NCBI GenBank assembly: GCA_946402065.1
Contig: CAMIVR010000008.1
Coordinates: 1 to 64,000, forward strand
Source of the DNA: an uncultured Brevibacillus sp.
Lineage (GTDB): Bacteria; Bacillota; Bacilli; Brevibacillales; Brevibacillaceae
Length of the DNA: 64,000 bases
Direction of reading: 5' to 3'
The notes below the pieces were generated by a model that was given only the letters and a program-made list of their open reading frames with translations, had not been told where the DNA came from and made no database searches. The translations under genes and the position numbers were made by a program. Below, in pieces: positions 1-10,939 of the stretch (position 1 is its first letter; each line of letters starts with the position of its first letter).

Positions 1-73
1 TTAGCGTATGATCGCCAACTTTAAAGAACTTTTTTAAATTTTTTACCTCTATCAGATTTTCTCGTTTATCCAT
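1..73 (-). CDS. oppF: Oligopeptide ABC transporter ATP-binding protein OppF, N-terminal fragment (runs off window)
   Basis: Reverse strand reads MDKRENLIEVKNLKKFFKVGDHTL, typical OppF N-terminus, directly downstream of oppD. Confidence 0.8.
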   Translation of the reverse strand, partial: MDKRENLIEVKNLKKFFKVGDHTL

Positions 74-88
74 GATCGCCACCCCTTC

Positions 89-1084
89 CTACGAACCAAC
101 ATGGCTTTGTGCCAGTGGGTGCTGCAGCCAGCAAGCCGAATGCTGTGTTTTGCTTACCTCAGTCAGTTCAGGATCGTACTCCTGACAAACTCTCATCGCG
201 CATTCACAACGGGCAGTGAATCCGCATCCGGTCGGTGGGCGGAGCAGGTCTGGCGGCGTACCGAAGATCGGCATCAACGGCTCGTCACGATTCAGGTCAA
301 GGCGCGGAACCGAGCGCAGCAGCCCTTTCGTGTACGGATGCTGCGGATTGTAGAAAATATCGTCAACCGTTCCAGTCTCTATGACTTTCCCGGCGTACAT
401 GACGATGACGCGATCGCACATCTCGGCGACAACGCCCAGGTCATGGGTAATGAGAATAATCGATGTTCCCGTTTTCTTTTGCAAATCCCGCATCAAATCG
501 AGAATTTGCGCCTGAATCGTCACGTCGAGTGCTGTCGTCGGCTCATCGGCAATCAGCAGCTTGGGAGAGCACGCCAGGGCAATCGCGATCATGGCCCGCT
601 GACGCATCCCGCCGGAAAACTCGTGCGGATATTGTTTCACCCGTCGCTCCGGCTGCGGAATCCCTACCAGGTTCAGCAGCTCCACCGCTTTCTCGCGAGC
701 GGCGGAGGAAGTCATTTTTTGATGCTTGATCAAGCCCTCCATGATCTGGTTCCCGATGGTCATCGTCGGATTGAGCGATGTCATCGGATCCTGGAAGATC
801 ATCCCCATATCTTTACCGCGGATGGCTTCCATCTCTTTGACTGATTTTTTGACGATATCTTCACCGTTAAACAGGATTTCCCCTTTTTTAATATCACCCG
901 GCGGCATCGGAATCAGCTTCATGAGCGATTGGGCCGTAACGGATTTCCCGCAACCCGATTCTCCCACGATCGCCACAGCTTCGCCCCGGTTCACATGAAA
1001 GGTAACGCCGCGGACTGCTTTGACTTCACCCGCGTAGGTGTGAAAGGAGACATGCAGGTCTTTTACCTCTAAAATTCGTTCCAT
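89..1084 (-). CDS. oppD: Oligopeptide ABC transporter ATP-binding protein
   Basis: Walker A GESGCGKS, signature FSGGMRQR, Walker B LLIADEP, OppD/DppD C-terminal Cys region; opp gene order. Confidence 0.93.
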   Translation of the reverse strand: MERILEVKDLHVSFHTYAGEVKAVRGVTFHVNRGEAVAIVGESGCGKSVTAQSLMKLIPMPPGDIKKGEILFNGEDIVKKSVKEMEAIRGKDMGMIFQDPMTSLNPTMTIGNQIMEGLIKHQKMTSSAAREKAVELLNLVGIPQPERRVKQYPHEFSGGMRQRAMIAIALACSPKLLIADEPTTALDVTIQAQILDLMRDLQKKTGTSIILITHDLGVVAEMCDRVIVMYAGKVIETGTVDDIFYNPQHPYTKGLLRSVPRLDLNRDEPLMPIFGTPPDLLRPPTGCGFTARCECAMRVCQEYDPELTEVSKTQHSACWLQHPLAQSHVGS

Positions 1085-1098
1085 AGTTCGATCCTCTC

Positions 1099-2013
1099 CT
1101 ATTTGCGCAGGCGTGGGTCGACTGCGTCGCGCAACCCGTCGCCTAACAAGTTAAAGGCTAGCATGGTAACACTGATAAAGACTGCCGGGAACATCAGCCT
1201 CCACGGGAAGTACTTCATCGCCGGCAGACCATCATTTGCCATCGTACCCCAAGATGCAATCGGAGCGGATACACCAAGACCGATAAACGAGAGAAAGGAC
1301 TCAGTAAAGATTGCAGTAGGAACTGTCAGACTGAGTGTGACGATAATCGGGCCAAGCGCGTTGGGGATCAGGTGCTTCAGGATCAGACGCTTGCTGTCTG
1401 CACCAAGGGAGCGGGCAGCCAGGACGAACTCCTGCGATTTGAGCTGCATCATCTGTCCGCGGACGATCCGGGCCATCCCGATCCACCCGGTGATGGATAT
1501 CGCGATGATGATCGTCAGTACCCCCGGGTCCATGACGACCATGAGCAGGATAACGACGAGCAAGTAAGGAATGGCGAACAAAATATCTGCTATACGCATC
1601 ATAATCTCATCGACGCGGCCACCGAAATATCCGGCAATCCCACCCCAGAGAACGCCGATCAGCAAGTCGCTCGCCGCAGCGGCAAAGCCGACTTCCAGTG
1701 AAATCCGGGCGCCGTACCAGATCCGGACAAAGATGTCGCGACCGAGGTCGTCCGTTCCGAACCAGTGGTCAGCTGACGGCGGCTTGTTTTTGCCCGTCAA
1801 GTCATTCGTAAAGTAATCGTTGGTGCTGAGCAGCGGAACAAACGTGCAGCACACCAACAAAAGGATAATAAATACAAGCGATGCCATCGCAACTTTATTT
1901 GCTTTTAACCGGCGCCATACATCTGCCCAGAATGACAGACTCGGCCGCTTGATTTCTTCAGCCTGACGCAGGTCCATTGAGATCGGTTGAAAATGCTCTT
2001 TCGTAAGTTGCAT
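1099..2013 (-). CDS. oppC: Oligopeptide ABC transporter permease
   Basis: DppC/OppC-type permease, FGTDDLGRD motif, adjacent to oppB/oppD. Confidence 0.92.
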   Translation of the reverse strand: MQLTKEHFQPISMDLRQAEEIKRPSLSFWADVWRRLKANKVAMASLVFIILLLVCCTFVPLLSTNDYFTNDLTGKNKPPSADHWFGTDDLGRDIFVRIWYGARISLEVGFAAAASDLLIGVLWGGIAGYFGGRVDEIMMRIADILFAIPYLLVVILLMVVMDPGVLTIIIAISITGWIGMARIVRGQMMQLKSQEFVLAARSLGADSKRLILKHLIPNALGPIIVTLSLTVPTAIFTESFLSFIGLGVSAPIASWGTMANDGLPAMKYFPWRLMFPAVFISVTMLAFNLLGDGLRDAVDPRLRK

Positions 2014-2019
2014 ATGTTT

Positions 2020-2952
2020 TTACTCCTTCCCTGTGTCAGTCAATTTAATTCGCGGATCAATAAGCGTATAGGCGATGTCGACGAGCAATACGCAGACGAC
2101 GAGGAAAATGGAGTAAAAGACGGTAGTACCCATGATAACGGTATAATCGCGGTTGGTAATCGACAAAACGAATTCACGGCCAAGGCCGGGGATTCCAAAG
2201 ATGCGCTCTACGACGAACGTACCTGTCAGAATCGTCGCAATCAACGGACCGAGATACGTAATAACAGGCAGGAGCGCATTGCGAATCGCATGCTTGAAGG
2301 TTGTGACAAATGTGCTCAAGCCTTTTGATTTTGCCGTCTTGATAAAGTCCTGATTGAGAATCTCAATCATGTTCGAACGGGTCAAACGAGCGATAAACGC
2401 CAGCGGAAGGGCCGTCAAGGCAAACGTAGGCAATACCGTATGGGCAAAGCCTTCCCATTTCGCGATCGGGAACCAGCCCAGCTTGATGGCAAAAATGTAC
2501 TGATAGAACGACGCCAGAATAAAGCTCGGAACCGACAACCCGAGTACAGCAATAACGGTTGCCGATGAATCTTGCCACTTGTTATATTTCAACGCTGCGA
2601 TTACCCCCAGGGTAATCCCGCCGAAGATTGCGACGAGGAGAGCTTGCAACCCTAATCGAGCCGATACAGGGAAGCCGCGATTGATCATATCGTTTACGGT
2701 TGAGGATTTTTCTGTGAAGGATGGCCCCAAATCCCACGTTACCACCCTTTCCAAATAATCGATGTACTGTTCAAAAATGGGCTTGTCTAAACCGTAGTGC
2801 GCTTCGAGTGCCGCCTTGATTTCTTCCGGTACGTTTTTCTCGGCAGTAAAAGGACCACCGGGTATCGCTTTCATGATGAAAAAAGTAGCCGTTGTAATTA
2901 AAAACAGTGAGATTGCCATAAAAAAGATACGTTTTCCAAGGTAACGGATCAA
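2020..2952 (-). CDS. oppB: Oligopeptide ABC transporter permease
   Basis: MIRYLGKRIFFM..., OppB-type permease with ARLTRSNMIEILNQDFIKTAKSKGL EAA-loop. Confidence 0.92.
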   Translation of the reverse strand: MIRYLGKRIFFMAISLFLITTATFFIMKAIPGGPFTAEKNVPEEIKAALEAHYGLDKPIFEQYIDYLERVVTWDLGPSFTEKSSTVNDMINRGFPVSARLGLQALLVAIFGGITLGVIAALKYNKWQDSSATVIAVLGLSVPSFILASFYQYIFAIKLGWFPIAKWEGFAHTVLPTFALTALPLAFIARLTRSNMIEILNQDFIKTAKSKGLSTFVTTFKHAIRNALLPVITYLGPLIATILTGTFVVERIFGIPGLGREFVLSITNRDYTVIMGTTVFYSIFLVVCVLLVDIAYTLIDPRIKLTDTGKE

Positions 2953-3156
2953 TTTTTCATTCCTCCTTTTTTGAAGTGTTCATGACTACTCTCACTTCCC
3001 ATTTTTACACTGCGAAGTTCAAGTATTAAAAAAACAATCTCATGGAAAATAAAGATGTCACAGTGCAAAAATCGATTGTGTAATAACGTCCCATACGTTC
3101 TCGGTTTTGTATATATCATTACAGTTTGTACTGTAATGCCGCTTTTTTTTATCAAT

Positions 3157-3190
3157 AGTTAAGGTATATGGGTATCCATATACCTTAACT
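3157..3190. repeat. Perfect hairpin between oppA and oppB (15-bp stem, 4-nt loop)
   Basis: AGTTAAGGTATATGG-GTAT-CCATATACCTTAACT. Confidence 0.8.
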
Positions 3191-3238
3191 TTTTACAAAC
3201 ATTATGATACTCCGCTTGTTTTCGGAAAGTAAATGGTA

Positions 3239-4915
3239 TTACTTCTCAATCTTAGCCCACTTGAAGTCGATGTTGCCAAGTCCGTCCACGAGCACGTCTT
3301 TGACTTGATCCTTCTTCACCCACGAATCCGTGTAGAAGTAGATCGGCGCTACTGGCATGTCTTCCATGAAGATCGCTTCTGCTTCAGCCAGGATTTGTTT
3401 CCGCTTCGCTTTGTCTGTTTCGAGCGCAGATTTGTTCAAGAGGTCTTTGAACTTCGGATTTTCCCAACGCGTATCGTTGTTTCCGCCGTTTTTGTCTTTG
3501 AACAGCTCAAGGAAGTTGATCGGATCGTTGAAGTCTCCCAACCAGCCCATACGACCGATTTGGTAGTTACCTTGATGGAGTGTTTCAATGTACACTTTCC
3601 ATTCTTGGTTTTCCAGTTTTACGTCAACGTTAAGGCCCTTTTTCCACTGGTCTTGGATCGCTTCGGCAATTTTCTTATGCGCATCGGAAGTGTTGTACGA
3701 AAGCGTGATTGGCGGCAGCTTGGTCAGGCCTTCCTCTTTCATGCCTTCTTCCAGCAGCTTTTTGGCACCTTCAACGTCATTGTCCTTGAAGTAACCGTCC
3801 GGTTTGAGAATCATAGACGCTGGCACAGCCCCCATCGCCGGTTTTTGATTCAGCATGAGGATGTTATCGATGATAGCTTGGCGGTTGATGGCGTATGCAA
3901 ACGCTTTCCGAATTTTCACGTTGTTAAACGGTTTTTTCTCTGTGTTAAACTTGTACCAGTAGGTTCCTGCGATTGGCTGCGTCGTTACGAGGTTTTTCGA
4001 TTTGAGGTCTGCAACTGCGTCAACCGGCAATGCGCTCAGCGGAGCACCAGCCCAATCGATCTCACCGTTTTCGTACATGGACAACTCGGTATTTTCATCT
4101 TCAACCATGGAGAAGTCGATTTTGTCCAGCTTGACAGCATCTTTATCCCAATAGCTGTCGTTTTTCACGAGTGTCATCTTGCTCTTGTGTTCCCAGTTCT
4201 CAATCTTGAATGGCCCGTTACCTATGTGGGTTTTCGCTTCGGCCGCCCACTGCGGATTACCTTCTACAACTTTCTTGTTAACCGGCATATACGTGTAGAA
4301 AGCGGTTAATTCCAGGAAGTACGGTGTAGGGTTTTCCAACGTTACTTGGAGTGTTTTATCGTCGACCGCCTTGATTCCCACATCGTCTAATTTTGCTTGA
4401 CCTTTGTTCGCTTTTTCACCATTTTTTACGTAGTACAACTGATAGGCATAGTTTGCAGCAGTTTTCGGATCAAGAACACGCTTCCACGCATATTCAAAGT
4501 CATGTGCTGTAACCGGGTCGCCGTTGCTCCATTTTGCATCGCGCAGTTTGAAGGTGTAAGTTAGCAAGTCCTCAGAGACATCGATCTTTTCGGCTACGGA
4601 TGGCTGTGGGTTGCCGTCTTTGTCCAAACGGGTCAATCCGTCAAATGTAGCGCGGATGACTGCTCCGGAAGTGCTGTCTTCAGCAAGGCCAGGGTCCGCT
4701 GTAGGCGGCTCGGAGTGCAGATTCATTTTCAGCACTTGAGACTCTGCTGGCTTTTCAGCCGGTGCCGAAGTGGAAGGTGTTTGTGCAGGTGTTCCGTTCG
4801 AAGGTTGCTCACTTGGTGCAGCCTGTTGACCGCCGCAACCCGCTAATGCTGTACCGAGGACGACAACTGAGCTTACTAATGCGAATACACTTTTTTTCAA
4901 CGCAATAACCCCCAT
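3239..4915 (-). CDS. oppA: Oligopeptide-binding lipoprotein (SBP family 5)
   Basis: Lipobox LAGCGG, SBP_bac_5 features (NGDPVTAHDFEYAWKRVLDP). Confidence 0.93.
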   Translation of the reverse strand: MGVIALKKSVFALVSSVVVLGTALAGCGGQQAAPSEQPSNGTPAQTPSTSAPAEKPAESQVLKMNLHSEPPTADPGLAEDSTSGAVIRATFDGLTRLDKDGNPQPSVAEKIDVSEDLLTYTFKLRDAKWSNGDPVTAHDFEYAWKRVLDPKTAANYAYQLYYVKNGEKANKGQAKLDDVGIKAVDDKTLQVTLENPTPYFLELTAFYTYMPVNKKVVEGNPQWAAEAKTHIGNGPFKIENWEHKSKMTLVKNDSYWDKDAVKLDKIDFSMVEDENTELSMYENGEIDWAGAPLSALPVDAVADLKSKNLVTTQPIAGTYWYKFNTEKKPFNNVKIRKAFAYAINRQAIIDNILMLNQKPAMGAVPASMILKPDGYFKDNDVEGAKKLLEEGMKEEGLTKLPPITLSYNTSDAHKKIAEAIQDQWKKGLNVDVKLENQEWKVYIETLHQGNYQIGRMGWLGDFNDPINFLELFKDKNGGNNDTRWENPKFKDLLNKSALETDKAKRKQILAEAEAIFMEDMPVAPIYFYTDSWVKKDQVKDVLVDGLGNIDFKWAKIEK

Positions 4916-4993
4916 TTTTTCTAATCTTCACAATCTTTTTAACAGAGCGAACATTCGATCAAGCAAAATTAGTCTTCGTTGGCATCACTCCTT

Positions 4994-5464
4994 TCAAGAA
5001 ATGCACGCTTCATAGCCACGAACGGAAAAATACGTGTCCTTGTACTGCTTTAGTTCCAGTGATACATCTGCTGCCAATATTCCGTCTATTTGCGACAGAC
5101 GTTGATTAACGAAGGTGATCAACTCTTCGTTATCGTGGAAGACTACCTGGATGATAAGGTCGTGTTTCCCGCTGAATGCTCCGACAAATCTGACTTCTGG
5201 AAACTTGCACAGCTCTTCGGCAACGTGCTGTTGCTTACCCAGCTTCGTCGTCAAACCGATGCTGGCTTGGACGCCGAGGCCAAGCTTTTCCGGGTTGACC
5301 TGGATGATAAACTCGAATACACCCTCTTGTAACAGGCGGGCAATGCGGGAGCGTATAGTCCCCTCACTCAGCCCCAACTGATTGGCGATTTCTGTATACG
5401 GAGTTCGGCCATCCCTCTGAAGGATTTGCAGGATCTGGCGATCAATATTGTCGATTTTTTTCAT
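4994..5464 (-). CDS. Lrp/AsnC family transcriptional regulator
   Basis: N-terminal DNIDRQILQILQRDGRTPYTEIANQLGLSEGTIRSRI HTH plus RAM-type C-terminal domain. Confidence 0.9.
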   Translation of the reverse strand: MKKIDNIDRQILQILQRDGRTPYTEIANQLGLSEGTIRSRIARLLQEGVFEFIIQVNPEKLGLGVQASIGLTTKLGKQQHVAEELCKFPEVRFVGAFSGKHDLIIQVVFHDNEELITFVNQRLSQIDGILAADVSLELKQYKDTYFSVRGYEACIS

Positions 5465-5719
5465 CCTACCACTCCAATTAACAGAACGTGTCCGGCTAGA
5501 GACGGGGTTACGATATTGCGAGGTACTTTACGCCTTTTTTACGAAATTCGCAGAAAACAATTACAATCCATCTGTCACCTTTAAAATAAACGGAAAAGAT
5601 AGCGGTGTCAACGAAATTTGACTAATAGAAAAATAAAATATTATAAAGAGTATCATACCAATCTATAATTTTTTATCGAATTCTACCGTCAAATTGCGTC
5701 GAACCGCCATTTTTGGATT

Positions 5720-7021
5720 TTAGATTATTTTATAAATCAAAGATTTTTTATCGGGATTTTCCGTCGAAATTTCAAACGCCGACTCGATCTCCTTTTGTGC
5801 CGATGCAAGCATATGTTCGTCATTTGCGTGAACGACTGCCAACGTCTCGTCCCGGTCAACGCGATCCCCGATTTTTTTTCGCAAAACAATTCCGACGGCC
5901 AAATCGATCGGAGCGTCCTTTGTCATTCTTCCGGCTCCCAGCTCAACAGACGCGTGCCCGATTTTCTCGGCGTCGATCTTGGTGATGAAGCCGGCTCGCT
6001 TCGCCTTGATTCCATGCTGAATACGCGCCGCCGGGAGCAAGTCGAGGTCATCCACTACCCTTGCATCGCCTCCCTGCGCCTGGATCATCTCGCGCAGTTT
6101 TTCGACAGCCTGCCCGCTGGCAATGCGTTCCTTGAGATGTTCTCTGGCTGCTGTATCGTCGGCAAATAACCCGCCCAGCACAAGCATTCTGGCCCCGATG
6201 GTCAATGCCAATTCAGTCAGATCCTCCGGTCCGTGCCCGCGCAGCGTTTCGATCGCTTCCTTGACCTCCAGGGCGTTGCCCACAGCAAAGCCAAGGGGCT
6301 GGTTCATATCGCTGAGTACAGCCACCGTCTGTCTGCCTACCTGTCTGCCGATCGACACCATTGCTTCAGCCAGCACTTCAGCCTCTTCGACGTTTTTCAT
6401 GAAGGCGCCTTTGCCGACCTTCACGTCGAGAACGATCGCGTCTGCACCTGAAGCGATTTTTTTCGACATGATCGAGCTGGCAATCAACGGCACCGCTTCC
6501 ACCGTCGCCGTAACGTCGCGCAGCGCGTACAGCTTTTTATCTGCCGGTGTGAGATTTCCTGTCTGGCCGACCACGGCAAGGCCGATGTCGCGCACCTGCT
6601 GCAAAAACTGCTCGCGGTTTCGCTCTACCTGAAAGCCGGCAATCGATTCCAGCTTGTCGATCGTACCGCCTGAGTGTCCCAGGCCGCGGCCTGACATTTT
6701 CGCCACAGGAATGCCCGCACTCGCCACCAATGGGGCGACGACGAGCGTCGTCTTGTCGCCTACGCCCCCTGTACTGTGCTTGTCGACCTTCACACCCGGA
6801 ATCGACGAGAGGTCGAACTGGTCTCCGGACGCAGCCATGGCCAGGGTCAATTCACCTGTCTCAAACGGCGTCATCCCGCGAAACAACACGGCCATGGCCC
6901 AGGCCGACATCTGGTAATCCGGTATGCTCCCGTCTGTATAGCCCTGGACGATAAAGCGGATCTCTTCGGCAGTATATTCGTGACCATCGCGTTTTTTGGC
7001 GATTAAATCAACCATTCTCAT
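5720..7021 (-). CDS. pdp: Pyrimidine-nucleoside phosphorylase
   Basis: MRMVDLIAKKRDGHEYTAEEI, KHSTGGVGDKTTLVVAPLVAS signature. Confidence 0.93.
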   Translation of the reverse strand: MRMVDLIAKKRDGHEYTAEEIRFIVQGYTDGSIPDYQMSAWAMAVLFRGMTPFETGELTLAMAASGDQFDLSSIPGVKVDKHSTGGVGDKTTLVVAPLVASAGIPVAKMSGRGLGHSGGTIDKLESIAGFQVERNREQFLQQVRDIGLAVVGQTGNLTPADKKLYALRDVTATVEAVPLIASSIMSKKIASGADAIVLDVKVGKGAFMKNVEEAEVLAEAMVSIGRQVGRQTVAVLSDMNQPLGFAVGNALEVKEAIETLRGHGPEDLTELALTIGARMLVLGGLFADDTAAREHLKERIASGQAVEKLREMIQAQGGDARVVDDLDLLPAARIQHGIKAKRAGFITKIDAEKIGHASVELGAGRMTKDAPIDLAVGIVLRKKIGDRVDRDETLAVVHANDEHMLASAQKEIESAFEISTENPDKKSLIYKII

Positions 7022-7025
7022 CTCA

Positions 7026-7847
7026 TTACACCTCCGCCACAATACTTTTCACGAATGAGATAAACCGCGGTCGCGTCAGATTGGCAACCTCCATCACCCG
7101 TTCATGCGTGAGCGGCTCCAGCTCTTCTCCGATAGCCATATCGGTAATGCAGGATATGCCCAAAATGCGCAGACCTGCGTGACGGGCGACAATGACTTCC
7201 GGCACAGTAGACATCCCGATCGCATCGCCGCCGATACGCGCCAGCATCATCAATTCGACTGGTGTGCTGTAGCTCGGTCCGGACACCCCGCAGTACACGC
7301 CTTTTTGCACCTTGATGCCAAGCTCTGCCGCTTTGGCTTCCGCTAGCTGGATCAGCTCAGGCGTATAAGCAGCGGACATGTCCGGGAACCGCGGGCCGAA
7401 TTCATCCAGGTTCGGACCGATCAGCGGATTGTCGCCCGTCAAATTGATATGGTCGTGAATGATCATCAGATCACCTGGCGCAAATGCGTGGTTCAAGCCG
7501 CCGCAGGCGTTGGTGACGATCAGTGTTTCGATGCCCAATTGCTTCATCACGTAAATCGGGAACGTCACTGTACCCATATCGTACCCTTCGTAAAAGTGAA
7601 ACCGGCCTTGCATGATCAGGACGTGTTTTCCGTTCAACGACCCGATTACCAATTTGCCTTCGTGGCCCGCCACTGTCGAGACAGGAAAGTGCGGGATCGC
7701 TTCATATGGAATCTCGACGGGCTGTTCGATCTGCTCTGCCAGTACGCCCAGACCTGAGCCCAAAATCAACCCGATGCGCGGAGCTGTTCCCAGCTTGTCA
7801 GCGATAAACGCTGCTGCTGCCTTGATTTTGCCAACCTTGTTCTCCAT
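7026..7847 (-). CDS. Purine-nucleoside phosphorylase (paralogue A, ITD at base-recognition position)
   Basis: GLILGSGLGVLAE, GMSTVPEVIVARH; trimeric PNP/MTAP family. Confidence 0.88.
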   Translation of the reverse strand: MENKVGKIKAAAAFIADKLGTAPRIGLILGSGLGVLAEQIEQPVEIPYEAIPHFPVSTVAGHEGKLVIGSLNGKHVLIMQGRFHFYEGYDMGTVTFPIYVMKQLGIETLIVTNACGGLNHAFAPGDLMIIHDHINLTGDNPLIGPNLDEFGPRFPDMSAAYTPELIQLAEAKAAELGIKVQKGVYCGVSGPSYSTPVELMMLARIGGDAIGMSTVPEVIVARHAGLRILGISCITDMAIGEELEPLTHERVMEVANLTRPRFISFVKSIVAEV

Positions 7848-7862
7848 CTGTATGCCCACCTC

Positions 7863-8675
7863 CTATAGTTTCGCGAGAATTCCGTGCAGCAAGGAGAGGA
7901 ATTGCGCTTTTACTTTCTCGGTTGTCTCCATGACTTCTTCATGCGACAGCGACTGCTTCAATATGCCTGCTGCCATATTGCTGATGCAGGAGATCCCCAA
8001 CACTTCCATGTTCATGTGCCGGGCGACGATCACTTCCGGTACAGTTGACATGCCGACAGCATCTGCGCCCAAAATCCGCAGCATTCTGATCTCGGCAGGC
8101 GTTTCGTAGCTAGGCCCGAGCAACCCGCAGTAAATCCCGCTTTGCAATTCAATCCCCAGCTCTTTGCCCGTCTCCAGCGCCAGCGTTTGCAGGCGTTGTG
8201 CATACGCTTCGGACATGTCCGGGAAGCGAACGCCAAGCTGCTCATCGTTAGGGCCGATGAGCGGATTGCGGTACGTCAGGTTCAAATGATCGCGGATGAC
8301 CATCAAATCGCCGGGACGATAGCTTTCATTGACTCCGCCTGCAGCATTGGTCACGATGATCGTCTCCACGCCGATCGCTTTCATGACGCGGATCGGGAAA
8401 GTCACTTCATCCAGACCATGGCCCTCGTAATAGTGAAATCGGCCTTGCATGGCGACGACTTGCTTGCCTTCCAGCTCGCCGATCACCAGCTGGCCTTTAT
8501 GGCCGACGACAGTCGATTTGGTAAAACCGGGGATCTCATGGTACGGAATGGCGACCGCATTTTTAATGTCGTCCGCGAGTACCCCTAGTCCAGAACCGAG
8601 CACCAAACCAATAGTCGGTGCAGCGGAAATTTTCCTTTTGATTGTTTCGGCAGCTTGTTGAATCGATGTAATCAT
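7863..8675 (-). CDS. Purine-nucleoside phosphorylase (paralogue B, ISN at base-recognition position)
   Basis: GLVLGSGLGVLAD, GPSYETPAEIRML, GMSTVPEVIVARH; trimeric PNP family. Confidence 0.92.
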   Translation of the reverse strand: MITSIQQAAETIKRKISAAPTIGLVLGSGLGVLADDIKNAVAIPYHEIPGFTKSTVVGHKGQLVIGELEGKQVVAMQGRFHYYEGHGLDEVTFPIRVMKAIGVETIIVTNAAGGVNESYRPGDLMVIRDHLNLTYRNPLIGPNDEQLGVRFPDMSEAYAQRLQTLALETGKELGIELQSGIYCGLLGPSYETPAEIRMLRILGADAVGMSTVPEVIVARHMNMEVLGISCISNMAAGILKQSLSHEEVMETTEKVKAQFLSLLHGILAKL

Positions 8676-8758
8676 AAAAACATCCTCCTATTGTTCATGC
8701 CTTACCGGCACACGTAATCATGCACTGCTCACGCAATAAATGCATCTCCACGCGCGAG

Positions 8759-9937
8759 CTAGTCGATTTCACCCAAAAAACTGGTTCCGATGGTCGGAGC
8801 AGGCACGGAAAAATTGTCGGCAATCGTCGCCCCGAGATCGGCAAACGTTTCCCGCACGCCGATATTTCGCGTATGCTTCAGACCTGTATGGTAGACCACT
8901 AACGGCACGTACTCGCGTGTGTGGTCTGTTCCCGGATGCGTCGGATCGTTGCCGTGATCTGCCGTGATGATGAGCAAATCGCCGTCCGCAAGACCTGCCA
9001 GCAATTCCGGAACTCTCGCATCGAACTCCATCAGCGCTTTGCCATACCCTTGGGGATCGCGGCGATGACCGTACTTGGCGTCAAAGTCTACGAGATTGAC
9101 GAAGCTGAGTCCGGTAAACGATTCTCCCATCGTCTTGAGCAGTTGATCTACCCCATCCATGTTGTCAGTGGTACGGATCGAACGCGTAACGCCCTCATTT
9201 GCGTAAATGTCGGCAATTTTGCCAAGCGCGATCGAGTCAAAGCCCGCATCCTTCAAGCGATTCATCACCGTCGGGGCAAACGGTTTGACGGAGTAGTCAT
9301 GCCGGTTCGCCGTGCGGACGAACGCGCCCGGCACGCCGACGTAAGGTCTGGCGATCACGCGTGTGACGGCGAATTCATCGCGCAGCGTAAGCTCCCTGGC
9401 AACCTCGCAAATCCGATACAGCTCATCGAGCGGAATAATCTCTTCGTGGGCGGCGATTTGAAAAACGCTGTCCGCAGACGTGTAGACGATAACCGCCCCT
9501 GTCCGCATCTGTTCCTCGCCCAATTCTTCGAGGATCTCCGTACCGGAAGCCACTTTGTTGCCGATCACTTTCCGCCCGATGCGCGCTTCGAATTCGTCGA
9601 TGAGCGCTTGCGGAAAGCCGTCCGGGTAAGTGCGGAACGGGGTAGACACATGCAGGCCCATGATTTCCCAATGACCGGTAGTCGTATCCTTTCCCATGGA
9701 AATTTCCTTCATCTTGCCGATCGTCGCAAGTGGTGCCTCCACCGGCGGAACATGTTTCAGCGGTGCGATGTTGCCCAGTCCGAGCCGCTGCAAATGCGGG
9801 AGCGAAAATCCTTCGACGGTCTCGGCGATATGCCCAAGCGTGTGTGCCCCACGGTCGCCAAAACGCTCTGCGTCCGGCAATTCACCAATTCCAACGCTGT
9901 CTAGCACAATTAAAAAAATCCGTGAAAAACGTGACAT
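8759..9937 (-). CDS. deoB: Phosphopentomutase
   Basis: [49 protein letters not shown]. Confidence 0.95.
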   Translation of the reverse strand: MSRFSRIFLIVLDSVGIGELPDAERFGDRGAHTLGHIAETVEGFSLPHLQRLGLGNIAPLKHVPPVEAPLATIGKMKEISMGKDTTTGHWEIMGLHVSTPFRTYPDGFPQALIDEFEARIGRKVIGNKVASGTEILEELGEEQMRTGAVIVYTSADSVFQIAAHEEIIPLDELYRICEVARELTLRDEFAVTRVIARPYVGVPGAFVRTANRHDYSVKPFAPTVMNRLKDAGFDSIALGKIADIYANEGVTRSIRTTDNMDGVDQLLKTMGESFTGLSFVNLVDFDAKYGHRRDPQGYGKALMEFDARVPELLAGLADGDLLIITADHGNDPTHPGTDHTREYVPLVVYHTGLKHTRNIGVRETFADLGATIADNFSVPAPTIGTSFLGEID

Positions 9938-10051
9938 ATGTATGCCCTCCTTCTTCGAAAACGCAGCTGCGTCAAGCCCTCTTCACGTAGTCTTCGCTAC
10001 CGCCAGGCGATCGAAACCTAATCGTTTCGGCCGACCAAAAAAAAAGAGAGT

Positions 10052-10939
10052 CTACGCTCTAGGGTGTGTTTTCGCATAAACATCTTTGATGCGATTCCGC
10101 GTTACATGAGTATAGATTTGGGTCGTAGAGATATCGGCATGACCGAGCATTTCCTGAACGGAACGCAAATCCGCGCCATTTTCCAGCAAATGGGTGGCAA
10201 ATGAGTGGCGTAACGTATGAGGAGTGATTTCAGCGAGGATACCAGCCTGGCGAGCGTATTTTTTAATCAGCTTCCAGAACCCTTGCCTGGTCATCCGCGT
10301 CCCCAGATGATTGAGAAAAAGTCCATGGTCACTCCGTTTTTTCAAGAGCTGCGGCCGCGCTGTCTCGAGATAGTCCCGAACTGCCGTAATCGCCAAGCTC
10401 CCCAAAGGAATGAGGCGTTCCTTCGACCCCTTGCCCATACATTTCAAAAAACCCATCTCCAGATTGACATCGCCTACATCGAGCGAAATCAGTTCCGAGA
10501 CGCGAATGCCAGTGGCATACAGCAGCTCAAGCATCGCCTTGTCCCGCTTCCCGCTCGGATTGTTCGGCACAGGTCCATCCAGCAGCTTTTCCACTTCATC
10601 CATCGACAGTACTTTTGGCAAGCGCTTTTCGATTTTTGGCGTCTCCAGATGAACGGACGGATCGTGGGTGAGATGCTTATCCCGAACGAGAAATTGATAG
10701 AATGCGCGGATGGAAGCCATATTGCGCGATAGCGTTGCAGTCGCCCGGCCTTTTTTTTGCAGCTGAAGCAGGTAGGCAATGATGTGTCCCCGATTCGACT
10801 GCCCGATGTCGATGACGCCCTGCTCCTTCAAATAGCCTGTATACGAAAACAAATCGCGCTGGTAGGATTCCAGCGTATTCGCCGCCAGCCCTTTTTCTAC
10901 AGAGAGAAAATGGATAAAGTGATCAATCAGCACATCCAT
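10052..10939 (-). CDS. xerD: Site-specific tyrosine recombinase XerD
   Basis: R..H-R-H..Y pattern ([39 protein letters not shown]); fur/spoIIM neighbourhood. Confidence 0.94.
   Translation of the reverse strand: MDVLIDHFIHFLSVEKGLAANTLESYQRDLFSYTGYLKEQGVIDIGQSNRGHIIAYLLQLQKKGRATATLSRNMASIRAFYQFLVRDKHLTHDPSVHLETPKIEKRLPKVLSMDEVEKLLDGPVPNNPSGKRDKAMLELLYATGIRVSELISLDVGDVNLEMGFLKCMGKGSKERLIPLGSLAITAVRDYLETARPQLLKKRSDHGLFLNHLGTRMTRQGFWKLIKKYARQAGILAEITPHTLRHSFATHLLENGADLRSVQEMLGHADISTTQIYTHVTRNRIKDVYAKTHPRA

Noticed and set aside
3233-4309. 358-aa plus-strand ORF opposite oppA
   Set aside because: Antisense shadow ORF of a clearly coding gene; no recognisable family, no RBS
8921-9904. 327-aa plus-strand ORF opposite deoB
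   Set aside because: Shadow ORF; composition driven by the deoB codon bias
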